Assembly (NCBI RefSeq): GCF_963855985.1
Contig: NW_026973566.1
Location: 744,001-808,000 of the forward strand
DNA from: Ostrinia nubilalis
Lineage: Eukaryota; Arthropoda; Insecta; Lepidoptera; Crambidae
Reading direction: 5' to 3'
Length of the DNA: 64,000 bases
Made by a program: the position numbers and the translations under genes. The notes beneath the pieces are model-generated. The model was not told where the DNA came from. It saw nothing but the letters and a program-made list of their open reading frames with translations, and did not search any database. This document shows positions 51,953-62,506 of this stretch, one piece after another. Each line of letters opens with the position of its first letter. The stretch's first letter is position 1.

Positions 51953-53776
51953 CTACTTGGGGAGTGCCTCTTTCTCAATTTGTGGGTAATTCTGCTCAGA
52001 TTTAGTCAAAGCACTTGCTCCATAGGCTATTGGTTGACCTTCTTGAAATAGTGCAGCTCCAAGATTTTTGGAACTTGCATCCACAGTTAAAGTTATGGGT
52101 TTGTTTACATCATACAGTCTAAGTACTGGGGGACTCTGAAGTACTTTTTTAATTTTATTAAGTGCTTGTTCATGGTGAATGTCCCATGTGAAACTTGCAT
52201 CTTTGTGTAACAGATCTCGTAGTGGACTAGTAAGGTCTGACATGTTGGGAATAAATTTGTTTAGATATGTGATCATCCCCAATAATCTTTGTAATTCTGT
52301 TTTATTTTTGGGTGTTTTCATTGCTTGTATGGCCTCAACCTTTTCTGGATCAGCTTCAAGTCCATTGGCTGACACTATATGTCCCAAAAATTTTATTCTT
52401 TGTGCCTCCATAATGCACTTATTTTTGTTAAGTTTGAAACCTGATTTATTCAAAACATCGATGACTTCTCTGACAGTTTTGTGTAATTCATCCTTACTTT
52501 TGGCATAAATAAAGATATCGTCGATTGCTACTCTCACATTTTGAAACTTACAGAGCAAATTACTGAGTATTTCTTGGAAAATTTCAGGTGCTGATGAGAC
52601 CCCGTAGGGAAGTCTTTTGAAAGAGTATCTTCCCCAAGGCGTAGCAAATGTAAGTATCTTTTGTGTCCTCTCTGTTAATCTAATCTGCCAGAACCCTTTG
52701 GTACAGTCAAGTAATGCAAAATACTTTGAGCCTTTTATGTCTGCTGATATTTCTTCTATCGTTGTGAGTGGGTAATGACGTCGGAGAATATTTTTATTCA
52801 CATCAGAAGGGTCAATACATATTCTAATTTTGTCCTTCTGCCTTACCACTACAATTCATTCTGCTCCGGTGTCTAATTTTGCAGTGAATTTTACATTACC
52901 AACTTGTATACTTTCAGACCAGTCTTTTTTTTCTCCGCTACATAACACTGATATGAATACTTCGTCTTCTGAATTTGAGCTTTCTTCTGTTGCTGCTGTA
53001 TTCACTCTGTTTTTATTATTTTTATCATCATATTTCTTTTTTGATTTGCACATATTTGCGAAGTGACCATTTTTCTTGCATTTATTACATGGATTGTTAA
53101 AAGCTGGACATTCTCTGCGTTTATGGTTTGTACCACATCTTTTACAGTCAAAATTCTTGTTTTGTTCTCTTTTGTAGTGTGTCGTATTTTTCACCACGGA
53201 TACTTTATCTATTTTGTTTTTATTTTCGAACTCGTCCAATTGTTTTGAAGCTTGTTCACTGGTTTTGCAGATAGTTATCGCCTTTGTCAAGTCTAATTTG
53301 TCTTCTGTCAACAATTTCTCTCTTACTTGATTCGATCTGATTCCAAATACTATCTTGTCTTTCAACATTTCGTCGAGCAAATTGTCGAATTCACATTTTC
53401 TTGCTTGGGTCTTTATTCTGGTCAAAAACTCATTGAAATGTTCATCTTCGTTTTGTTCGATCTTGAAAAATATGTATCTCTCGAAAGATATGTTGGTTTT
53501 TGGCGCAAAATACTCAACAAACTTATTTATGATGGTTTGCAGGTTATTTTTGTCTGCGTCGCTGAGATTGAAACTGTTGTAAATTTCAATCGCGTCTGGA
53601 CCTATTACAGCCATAAATGTTGCAGCTTGGACCTTGGCTGGCTTTTTCTCCAATTGAATAGCTGTGGAATACCATTCAAATTGCTGTAACCAGTTTTTCC
53701 AACACGTTGGTTTGTCCGAGTCAATTTGCAGGTTAGGTGGTGGCTTTATTCCAGATACTGCGTCGTTCGTGGCCAT
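51953..53776 (-). pseudogene. Ty3 element 2 gag, protease start and reverse transcriptase
   Basis: Gag starts at 53776 (MATNDAVSGIKPPPNLQ) with WKNWLQQFEWY, KFVEYFAPKTNISFERYIFF and knuckles CKRCGTNHKRREC and CNKCKKNGHFANMC. The protease begins FTAKLDTGAE and is cut directly by TGA at about 52855. In the same frame RT resumes at VRQKDKIRICIDPSDVN, so the rest of the protease and the start of RT are deleted. RT then shows FALLDCTKGFWQI, a catalytic AIDDIFIYA motif and LQRLLGMITYLNKF. RNase H (TVDASSKNLGAAL) stops at element X at 51962. The catalytic YVDD position reads AIDD. Confidence 0.85.
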
Positions 53777-53837
53777 TTTTCAACTTTATCACTTTATGTT
53801 GTTTAACTTGAATACTTTAGTTTTACTTCTGACACCA

Positions 53838-53985
53838 TGGCACATTGGGATGTGTAAATAAAACTTGATTTTAGAAAATACAACTTGTGGTTATAATGGC
53901 TTCCGAAATGCGATACAGGCATAGACAAAACAATCATAGACAATGACAGTTCAGAAAATGCAAATAGTGATGTCTTTACTTTACA
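53838..53985 (-). repeat. 5' LTR of Ty3 element 2
   Basis: 148-bp LTR followed on the minus strand by the TGGTGTCAGAAG primer site at 53826-53837 and the gag ATG 50 bp later. The GTGTC target duplication lies directly to its right. Confidence 0.9.
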
Positions 53986-56459
53986 GTGTCTTTAGTAAGA
54001 TGGACGCGTGTCCAGTGCTGCATGATGGCACTGTCCACGTCCAACCTCGCCGCGACACTCTGCAGGAGGCTGTTGGAGCTGCCACGCACACGGTGGATCA
54101 GGGACGCCGTGCGCTTTCTTAAAATGGCAGCAAAGCTATCTACTCGAGCTTCTGCCAGCATCCCTGATGCACTGCAGTATCGTCGCAGCCCCATCAGCAT
54201 CCTGAATGCGTCATTATACTGAGTGCGCAGGGCCCTGTATGCTCCTTGGGTGTAGTTTGTCCACAGGCTGCACGTGTACAGAGAGTTACAGTAGGCTTTA
54301 AAAAGTGTGATCTTAACCTGTTTAGTACATCGCGCAAACCTGCGAGCAATCATATTAGCCCTAACACACAACGCCTTGCGCTCCCGTTCTAGGTCTAAGT
54401 CATCCTTGAGCGACTCAGTGACCCAATGCCCCAGGTACTCAAAGCTCTGCACTTGTTTCAGAGGAGTGCCATTGAGCCTGACAGATGGAACCCTGTATGA
54501 CTTGTTTTTAGCCTTAAAAACCAGCAACTCACTCTTGACCCTGTTGTACCTAAGACCGTGGCCCACCGCATATCGCTCACAAATGCTCATCAGTTTATTG
54601 AGAGCATTGATCGATGGGCACAGCAGCACCATGTCATCGGCATAACTTATATTGTTGATAAAACTCCCATCAATAGAACAGCCAACGCCGGCACCGCTGA
54701 GCTCAACAATCAACTCATTCATGTACAGGTTGAAAAGCGCTGGTGAGCTTATTCTACCCTGCCTCACTCCACATTCCAAACTGTACACGCTCGAGTGCTC
54801 CCCAGACCATTTAACATAATTCTGTTGGTGTGAGTACCAGTACTTAAGAATTGCAATGTACACCTGAGGCAGATCAGTTTCAAGAGCAAGCTTATTCCAC
54901 AAGATATCATATTGAACCAGGTCAAATGCTTTTGACAGGTCCAAAAACATTGCATAAACCGGCGTGTCCCTCGCCGTGTAATACTGGACAGTCTGCTTGA
55001 GGCATAAAACAGCAGCTTCGGTAGACAGACCTGGCCTGAACCCAAACTGGGCATCATGTAGTTTGACACAGGTACCCATCTCGAGGTCAAGCAGTCTGTC
55101 CAGTACTTTAGCTATAATGGTCGCCAATGATATTGGCCTGTAATTGGACCTGTCACTAGCATTCCCAGTTTTATTTTTGGCAATAGGTACAACTATAGTT
55201 TTCAACATGTTGTCTGGTAAGTAGCTGTGGTTCAGGCAAAGTGAGAAGAACATTGCCAGAATACGTGGTAAATGCACACCTGCATATTGCAGGTGCTCGA
55301 CACTTTGGTTATCGTGTCCAGGTGATTTACCTCTGCTCATCCCTCTCAATACAAATCGAATGTCCTTTGCCCCAATCACAACTGACTTTTTTAAAGTACT
55401 ATCATTTTTATTTTTATAAATAGAAGAGGCAGTTGTTGTCCCAGACAACCCCACCACCGGCTTAACTCTAAAATGGTCTTTAAACATTTCGACTATATGT
55501 GAGGGTTTATTTATCCCCTCTACACATACTGGAGGACTTGGTTTGGGTGCCAGTCTCTTTGTGTGTTTCCAGAAACTTGTGAACTTTTTATGCGCATGAC
55601 TTATACTCAAAATATCCATTTTTATTTGCAGCTCATTATTTTGACACCATTTTAGTTTGGCTTTAAAAACATATCTAGAAACACGCATCCTCTCATAAAC
55701 ATACCCATCTCGAGGCTTGTTGTATAGGTTCCAGTAATGGAACCATAACCGAGCTTCATCATGTGCGGGCTTTACATGTCTATTCCAGCCACATACATAT
55801 TTCTTTTTACAAGTATGCTTCATCTTACAGCTATAAATTGAGGCTTCCTTTAGAACGTCTATTATTTGGTCATATAAATTTTGCAGTACAGTGCTATGGT
55901 TAGGGTCTGTACACATTGAACCTGCACACTCTGTTAATACTGCCGGAAAATCAATTTGTTTGAGCCTCTCGTGACAAAATTTTGTGTATTCTGATATTTG
56001 CGAATCATCCAGCTCTCCCCAAAGAATGTGATTGATTACATGATCGCAAGATTCTTTTTTCGGTATTAAGGTATTAAGATTACACTGTATTTCAAGGGGA
56101 AAGTGGTCTGACCAGAACACGCCATGATTAATTGATACCCTATTCACTGTATGCCTAGCTGCAGTCTCGTCCGTAGGCATGTACACTGAGAACACTAAAA
56201 ACGAGCACTCTGCAACAGAGATCTTCACGGCTACAATGCGATTACTACTACACGGCACAACCGAAACTGCGTTAAACACATTCCTACGCCACAGGATCGC
56301 TACCCCTCCGTAGGGCCGCCCGCGCAGGACGCCCTCAGAGGTATCAACTGCTGACTTGCCAGTGTATTCAAAGTCCCGGTCCACGGTGCCCAACAGTGGG
56401 ATGTCGTGCGGCAGAAGGCACGTCTCCTGTAGTGCAATAAGATGCGACGATCGACACAA
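53976..56459 (-). pseudogene. LINE 2 endonuclease/reverse transcriptase, defective
   Basis: Minus-strand frame of 827 codons; LINE sequence proper ends at 53986 where Ty3 element 2 begins. Endonuclease traces are HLIALQETCL (metal-binding E), YGGVAILWRRN and SDHFPL, but the middle with the G-D-x-N motif is missing after MPTDETAA. RT is long and open: SRGKSPGHDNQSVEHL, NYRPISLATIIAKVLDRL, GFRPGLSTEAA, FLDLSKAFDLV, GVRQGRISSPALFN and catalytic YADDMVLL. The C-terminal part has ALCVRANMIARRFARC. The final TKDT is followed by LTR sequence; the LINE stop and 3' UTR are at 45099 leftwards. Clade uncertain (CR1/L2-like group). Confidence 0.85.
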
Positions 56460-56484
56460 AGTTCTAATACAGTCGATAGATCTT

Positions 56485-56757
56485 GATTTATAACTTGGTA
56501 ATTTTTGGTCGGATTTTCAAAATTTTTTCGCTTAAATAGATTCACCCTTTTCGGTTTAGCACTCCCGTGACGTTCGATTGACATCGTTTCATACTAAATT
56601 CTGCTTTTTTGGTGGTCTTTAGTGTTTCTTTTGGGATCTGAGACGGTTTTTGGGCGTCATTTTCAAAATTTTGTAGGGCCACCCCCGGCGTTTTTCAGCT
56701 TTTTGGATTTGTCTCGGCGAGCCCTATCCATAGACACCTCATTTGTTGCGATCGGAG
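56485..56757. repeat. Tandem repeat unit 5, remaining part
   Basis: Resumes the 529-bp unit at ATAACTTGGTAATTTTTGG and stops at GCGATCGGAG (56757), where unrelated sequence begins. This is the right edge of the array in the window. Confidence 0.8.
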
Positions 56758-57015
56758 ACCTCCCACCCACCCTTTTCTCTTTTACGAGGTTAACTTTGTC
56801 GATTGGGCCAAAAATTATTATTTCGGTTTTCGATTGTTTTGGGTACGGTAGACACTTAGGGATATTTTGACAAAATTTTAGTTTAGTTTGTAAGTATATT
56901 TAGGTCTTTTTGACAAATAATTCAATTTTATACATTTTTAAATTTTAATTGTGACCGCTCCTGACTGCGAAGTCGTAGTTCCCGGTATCTGAAAAGTAAA
57001 TTAACGTATAGTATA

Positions 57016-58060
57016 CAGTGTGTCCGGGCTTGTAGTGATCAAACTTTAAGGGCGTAATCTATGGACAATTTTATCGATGAAAATACTTCAAATTTGGGGC
57101 TTGACCCATTTCTCGCAAAATTACGAGGATTTAAGTTTTTAATTTTTAGTTTTCACCTCTTCCTTCAAAAACAAGTGAAAGCGTGGGTAGCTTAACACTA
57201 ATAAGCAAAAATTTTATATCATGCGATAGCCAATAAAATTATCTATTAGCAGAAGTAGAAAACAGATACAAGTTTCGTACATTTTAATGAAGTAAGAATG
57301 GATTTAATTAGGAAAAAACATGACTTTTTTCACTTCTTTTTCAGTTATTTTCCAACACAAGAAAAACCAGGTCGTTAAGGTATGTTTTATTTGCATTGTA
57401 TTATTAGTATTAGAGCTATTCTAAAAAACGAATGTACATTTATTAGTCTACGTCGATTAGTTTCGACGTAATTGTTGAACAAAGATAACCCTTCCCAGCG
57501 GTTTCCATAGCGCACGCGACATGCGAAAATGCACTGCCTGAAAGAATCACACAACCTATTCCGATTACTATGGAAACCGCTGGGAAGGGGTATCTTTGTT
57601 CAACAGTTACGTCGAAACTAATAGACGTAGACTAATAAATTTACATTCGTTTTGTAGAATAGCTCAAATACTAATGATACAAAGCAAATAAAACATACCT
57701 TAACGACCTGGTTTTTCTTGTGTTGGAAAATAACTGAAAAAGAAGTGAAAAAGTCATGTTTTTTTTAAATAAATCCATTCTTACTTCATTAAAATGTATG
57801 AAACTTGTATCTGTTTTCTACTTTTGCTAATAGACAATTTTATTGGCTATCGCATGATATAAAATATTTGCTTATTAATGTTAAGTTACCCACGCTTTCA
57901 CTTGTTTTTGAAGGAAGAGGTGAAAACTAAAAATTAAAAACTTAAATCCTTGTAATTTTGCGATAAATGGGTCAAGCCCCAAATTTGAAGTATTTTTATC
58001 GATAAAATTGTCCCTGGATTTGGCCCATAAAGTTTGATCACTACATGCCCGGACACACTG
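57016..58060. mobile_element. 1-kb palindromic TIR element
   Basis: CAGTGTGTCCGGGC at the left and its complement at the right, with TA (or TATA) flanks. The inverted arms are about 495 bp each (57016-57511, 57566-58060) at high identity, leaving a loop of about 55 bp. TA target and CAGTGTG ends suggest a Tc1/mariner-type foldback MITE. No coding. A transcript through it would fold into a long hairpin. Confidence 0.8.
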
Positions 58061-58282
58061 TATAATAGGAAGACAACTTAGTAACTTACCGGGTGCTGCG
58101 ACGGCTGCATACTGTGCTCGGGAACCTTAAACAAAAAAGCACATTTTAACAAATATTTATTATTTTATATCTTTTATACAACTTTTACAAACTTTTATTT
58201 TAACTTGTGTTTTACTCTACGCGGTCATATAGACCTAAATTATTTTATTTTATTGTAACTGACACGTACCTCTGACCATAAT

Positions 58283-59710
58283 ATGTTTGGGTTTAGAACT
58301 CCAGCAAAAAGGGTCAGTGACGCAAACCAACAAAAGTCTCCGGATTCCCCGCCTATCAGAAGACCGGAGAAAGTGAGACGCAGCGTCGGGGAGTGGGAGG
58401 CGGGGAAAGCTGGGCTTTCCTCCGCATCTGACTCAACACCGCCGCGGGCCGAACTTCCGAAGGCCCCCAAGAAACCCGCGCCAGTGCGCCGGGCTTCAGT
58501 GGAGGCGGCTTCGGCGAGCTCACCCTAAGTTCCCACTGCCACTAAGGATAGGACAGCCGATGCCAGAGCCTCCCTTCAGATGGCGAAGATGAGCCTTAAT
58601 ACCGCACGTAATCTGAGGGGCGACATCAAGACCACCGTAATTGAGGCTCTGGATCGGCTGTACCAACTCGTCAAGGAGTCTGAGAGTGATCGGAAGGGGA
58701 AGGCTCCCAGCAAGAGCATGGTAGAGCCTGAACCCGAGATAGAGAAGGAAAAGGATAGGGGAGAGGAAAGGAGACTCGACGAGGATGGGATAGTGGCAGA
58801 AATCCGGGAAAACCGGAGACTTTTGCTGGAAAATAGCATGAAAATGGACAATTTAAAGGAGGAGATGGAAAAACAGCGGAGTTCTTTGGAGAAGACGACC
58901 TACGCCAGCGTGGCGGCTTCCGTGCCCAACCAGCAGCGTCAACAGGTCAGGTCGGCCCTCCACTCCGTCGTCGTCTCATCGAAGGATGAGATGGAGACGG
59001 GAGAGGAGGTTCTGCGGAAGGTCAGGGAAGCCGTCAACGCCAAGGAAGGCTGGGTGCGTGTTGAACGCATAAGGAAGGCGAAACACGCAAAAATTATCAT
59101 GGGATGTAGTAGCGAAGAGGAGAGGCAGAAAGTGAAGGAGAGGATCGCGGGTACGGGAGGCCTCCTCATCGCGGAGGACATGAAGAACAAAGACCCGCTC
59201 CTGGTGCTCAGGGACGTCCTATTGCTAAATAGCGATGAGGACGTCCTGAAGGCACTGAGGAAGCAGAACAGGAGTGTCTTTCGTGACCTCCGCGAGGGGG
59301 AGGACCGGATCCAGATCCGTTACAAGAAGAAAGCCAGGAACCCGCACACACAACACATTGTGATGAGCGTTTCCCCGACCATCTGGCAGCGAGCGACTGA
59401 AGCGGGAACCGTGCACATCGATCTGCAGAACATCAGAGTGGCCGACCAGTCACCTCTCGTGCAGTGCACCAGGTGTCTGGGCTACGGCCACAGCAAGAGA
59501 TTCTGCACGGAGTCCGCGGATGTCTGCAGCCACTGTGGGGGGGCACACGTCAGCACCGACTGCGCCGAGAAGCTCGCTGGCGGGGCACCGTCGTGCCGGA
59601 ATTGCCAGCGGGCCAAAGCGGAGCACGTCCAGCACAATGCTTTTAGCAGTGACTGCCCAGTGCGCAGGCGGTGGGACGCGCTGGCCAGGTCCACAGTGGC
59701 CTATTGCTAA
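58283..59710 (+). pseudogene. R1-type LINE ORF1 (gag) with an in-frame stop
   Basis: The frame from ATG 58283 is open except for TAA at 58526-58528; an internal ATG at 58580 lies in the same frame. A basic, Pro-rich N-terminus is followed by a Glu/Lys-rich coiled coil (about 58700-58890). The R1-type core (EGWVRVERIRKAKHAKIIMG, RVADQSPLVQCTRC) is followed by three knuckles: CTRCLGYGHSKRFC, CSHCGGAHVSTDC and CRNCQ...C. It ends at TAA 59708-59710 (TVAYC), earlier than usual. No ORF2 follows, so the copy is truncated at its 3' side, unusual for a LINE. Confidence 0.8.
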
Positions 59711-60252
59711 GGTGGTCATGGGGAGTAAGATCCAGCTCACGAAAAATGAGTCTCACATACTCCTTGTCATCGGTGTTAGGTGGTTAGGAAATATTATAAT
59801 GACGTCACAACAATATTTTGAGTTTCAAAACTCCATCCTAAATTTTTTGGCATATAAAAACAATATTCAAAATTATTACTTCGAAATTAAATCTAAAATG
59901 CAAAATGGAGTCAATTTGATGATCAAATTGAACCTTTTGAAAACCAAAGCAGACAAACACAGCAAAAATCCCAAGATCTAAGTAAAATGTTAATACAGTA
60001 TTATGAGAATACAGTAGCACAACATTTTAGGCAAAAATAAGTCTGAAATTGGAAATAAAAACTTTAATCTCGAAAACAATATTCGGCATAAATTTCAATA
60101 AAATTTCAAAAGTAAACAAAATCAAGAACGTAATTCAGTAGATAAAGTAGAATAAAATTTAGAATTAAAAACAAGAAAGTAAATTGGCACAAAACACGAA
60201 AATTAAAATAGGAAAAATAAAATAGAATCTCGGTAAAATGTTTCAAAAGTTA
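59711..60252. other. AT-rich spacer, no gene
   Basis: After the R1-type gag the sequence becomes AT-rich with AATATTC and AAAATTC motifs. A 153-codon frame across the junction only extends a shadow of the gag. Nothing recognisable. Confidence 0.5.
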
Positions 60253-60537
60253 ACAACAATTAGTGACCGACCGAATATTCGTTTTCGTTTTCGTTTTCGG
60301 CCATTTTCGGCCAAAAAATGGTCATTCGGCCATATTTTCGTTTTCGGCCAAAAACCAGCCGAAGCTTCGGTCAAACCGAATATCAGAAATTCGTGAATAA
60401 GATGGTGACATTTATCGTTCCGATATCTTCGGGAGTGAATCTGGTGCACTCATGGTTCCAATCAGACTTGAACGGACGCGGTATTGTCACACTCTTTTGA
60501 AGTTGTGAAGTGAGGTTACGTTGTAAAGGGTGTCCAG

Positions 60538-62044
60538 TAGGGTGGAGCGAAAATTTTTTTTTCAGATAACTGTAATGTAATAGTCAAAATTTTGTGCCTT
60601 TAGGGCTTAAATGAAGTCATGCAAAATATTAATCAATTCGGTTTAGAGTAACTGCCTCCGCATCGACACTGAATTTATAAAAAAAAGTTGGTTTTAGACC
60701 TTACTTAGGCGCCACATATATGTGCAATATTTAAATAAAAATACTATTTTTTTATCACAAATCGTTTACTGATATGCTATATTTTCAATGTAAAATACAC
60801 AAAAAAGCCAGGTTTTGGGTTTATAATTTTAATAAGGGCGTGAGAGAGCGCGAGAAGAGAATTTTTCTGGCCCTTTTCGCAACTCGCGTCTTTGTCAGAT
60901 AGTCTACTGGAAAAGCTCTGAAAACATGTGAGAAACTGCCTATCTATAAATTTGAACAAATTGAAGGACAAATGTGATCAGAAATGGCCAATTATCTGAG
61001 TACTGATCAGCAGAACTTGCATAAAATTGCTTCGGCGGTAATTAGGCGTATTCTCACAAAATCTCGCAATAATTTCTCCTGGTGAATTGTAACATGCCCG
61101 TTAGATCACACGAGCGTACCGAATACTACGTTTTTATTGTAGAAACTTAAAATCCAATAGAAATTTTGATACCTCTGGCTACTATTGTGGTTAAAGTCTA
61201 TGTTTCTTCCTGGTTTTTGATTAAGACAAAACCATCATGCAAAGATGGCACCCGTCATCTGTTTAAAATTATTATGGCCTCGAGAGACCTGCCAGATACC
61301 CTATGAAAGATTAAAGAACTAGTTACCCGGAGAAAAAGCTATTACGAGTATCCTGATAGCAGTCTTCTTACGATGTCAGAGAGCTGGCCGCTCGTCGCAT
61401 ACTAAAGTCACACAGTACGAGTCACCCTTCAATACCTAAAATTTTTTAAGTACCAGTGATACACTTTAATCCTATTTTATATATTTATTTAATTTACTTA
61501 ACCAAACAGCCGCTTTTGGGATATTTATTTGACTAAGAAATTCAGCACATTGTCAAATCTGGTGGTGAGAGCAAACCTTTGTTTTAAGGCTTCTCTACCT
61601 CACTCAAGCTGTTGAGGGACCTGTGAAGATTACGATCAAAGATTCTATTTCTCACTGCATCCAGAAAGTTACTAATAAGGTGCAATAAAAGTCAAGTTGG
61701 AATCGCGAAACGTGATGCCTAAATTTTGATCAAAAAAGGATTTTCAAGCATAATAATTAAAGTAATTTATCTAATTCTTGTATGTATTTCTTGTTATATT
61801 ACCTTAGTAAATATCTAATCTATAAATTATCTGTTATTTAATACCTTCTTACTTATAAATAGAGCGCAATATTTCACCTTAGACGACTTTCAACTTTAAA
61901 TAAAATTTTAAAATTTTGAAGTCACTGCGGAGGCAGAAGATATTCATACAGTTATTTATACTTTCATATAAGGCACAAATCCCCCCCTATTAGAACTTCG
62001 AAACTAAAAAAAAAATTTTTCCCATACAACCGTGCTCCACCCTA
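60538..62044. mobile_element. Inner hAT-like element
   Basis: 8-bp duplication GTGTCCAG (60530-60537, 62045-62052) and 11-bp TIRs TAGGGTGGAGC / GCTCCACCCTA, then A/T tracts. 1507 bp. It interrupts the outer hAT-like element and holds a decayed plus-strand reading frame. Confidence 0.85.
60840..61740 (+). pseudogene. Decayed protein relic in the inner hAT-like element
   Basis: Three-frame reading gives collinear pieces broken by stops and shifts: NYLSTDQQNLHKIASAVI (about 60990-61045), ITRAYRILRFYCRNLKSN in the next frame (about 61105-61160), then pieces near 61230-61290 and 61380-61440. The pattern suggests one ancestral protein on the plus strand, probably element-encoded. I cannot assign a catalytic domain and do not call it a transposase with certainty. 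Confidence 0.4.
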
Positions 62045-62506
62045 GTGTCCAGCTAGAATTTTCCAAGTTCAAAATTGAATACAAATAAAACCAAAGAGTT
62101 TTCAGTATGTTTAATTGTTTCAAAATAGCACTTCCCAATATTTCAATATACACCGGAAATACTATTCTACTAAGAATTCATGATTAAATTTTTTGTGTTT
62201 TAATGCCGGTTTTCTTTAATCAATCCTTATAAAAATCGACTGTCAAACGTCATTATGTTTTTGGTCAAAACATTAACGGTTTCAAAGTTTTTACATAATT
62301 TCAGATTGAAATTTGAGAGTTGAAGGTCATTTTCGTTTTCGTTTTCGGCCGAAAATGAGACTGCAGCCGAAGCTTCGTTTTCGTTTCCGTTTTCGGCTGA
62401 AAATCCATATTCGGTCGGACACTAACAACAATAAATAGCAAATTAAAACCCATAGCAAATAACTGAACAAATTTAATACGAAAGGCTCTGATATGCAATC
62501 GTCGTA

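Larger units (their letters stand above)
47363..51961. mobile_element. Unclassified 4.6-kb TIR element X with THAP-like exon
   Basis: Perfect 12-bp TIRs CCCAAGTAGCAA / TTGCTACTTGGG with a 2-bp GA duplication (47361-47362, 51962-51963), inserted in Ty3 RNase H. Both ends are rich in CTTAA/TTAAG motifs (about 47430-47660 and 51580-51900), as expected for subterminal binding sites. Inside are a piggyBac MITE, a mariner-type MITE, a CpG-rich promoter-like stretch followed by a THAP-like exon, and an RTE tail. No DDE core was seen. Unlike most families here it has neither a TA, TTAA, TTA nor 8-9 bp target. Confidence 0.7.
45100..53985 (-). mobile_element. Ty3/gypsy element 2, split by element X
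   Basis: LTRs of 148 bp at 53838-53985 (5') and 45100-45247 (3'), in minus orientation starting TGTAAAGTAAAGACATC. Target duplication GTGTC lies at 45095-45099 and 53986-53990. The primer site TGGTGTCAGAAG (53826-53837) resembles tRNA-Leu-type sites. The polypurine tract AAGGAAAGGGAGA precedes the 3' LTR. Damage: an internal deletion at protease/RT, a frameshift between RNase H and integrase, and element X inserted in RNase H. Confidence 0.9.
44971..56484 (-). mobile_element. 5'-truncated LINE 2, split by Ty3 element 2
   Basis: Inserted in repeat unit 5; unit sequence resumes at 56485. The 3' end lies on the left: the complement of AAATAAATAAATAAAAGG is a (TTTA)n tail. The ORF end and 3' UTR (45099 leftwards) are separated from the rest by Ty3 element 2. 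A TTTA-like duplication is possible. The 5' end starts inside the endonuclease, as usual for incomplete reverse transcription. Net length is about 2.6 kb. Confidence 0.75.
60261..62425. mobile_element. hAT-like element with a second hAT-like element inside
   Basis: 8-bp duplication ACAACAAT (60253-60260, 62426-62433) and TIRs TAGTGACCGACCGAATAT / complement of TAGTGTCCGACCGAATAT. Subterminal TTTTCGTTTTCGG repeats occur at both ends. Net length without the inner element is about 650 bp. No transposase of its own. 8-bp duplication supports the hAT superfamily. Confidence 0.85.

Noticed and set aside
53976..53990. True C-terminus of the LINE 2 protein at 53976
   Set aside because: The last codons are Ty3 LTR; the LINE sequence continues at 45099 after the GTGTC duplication.
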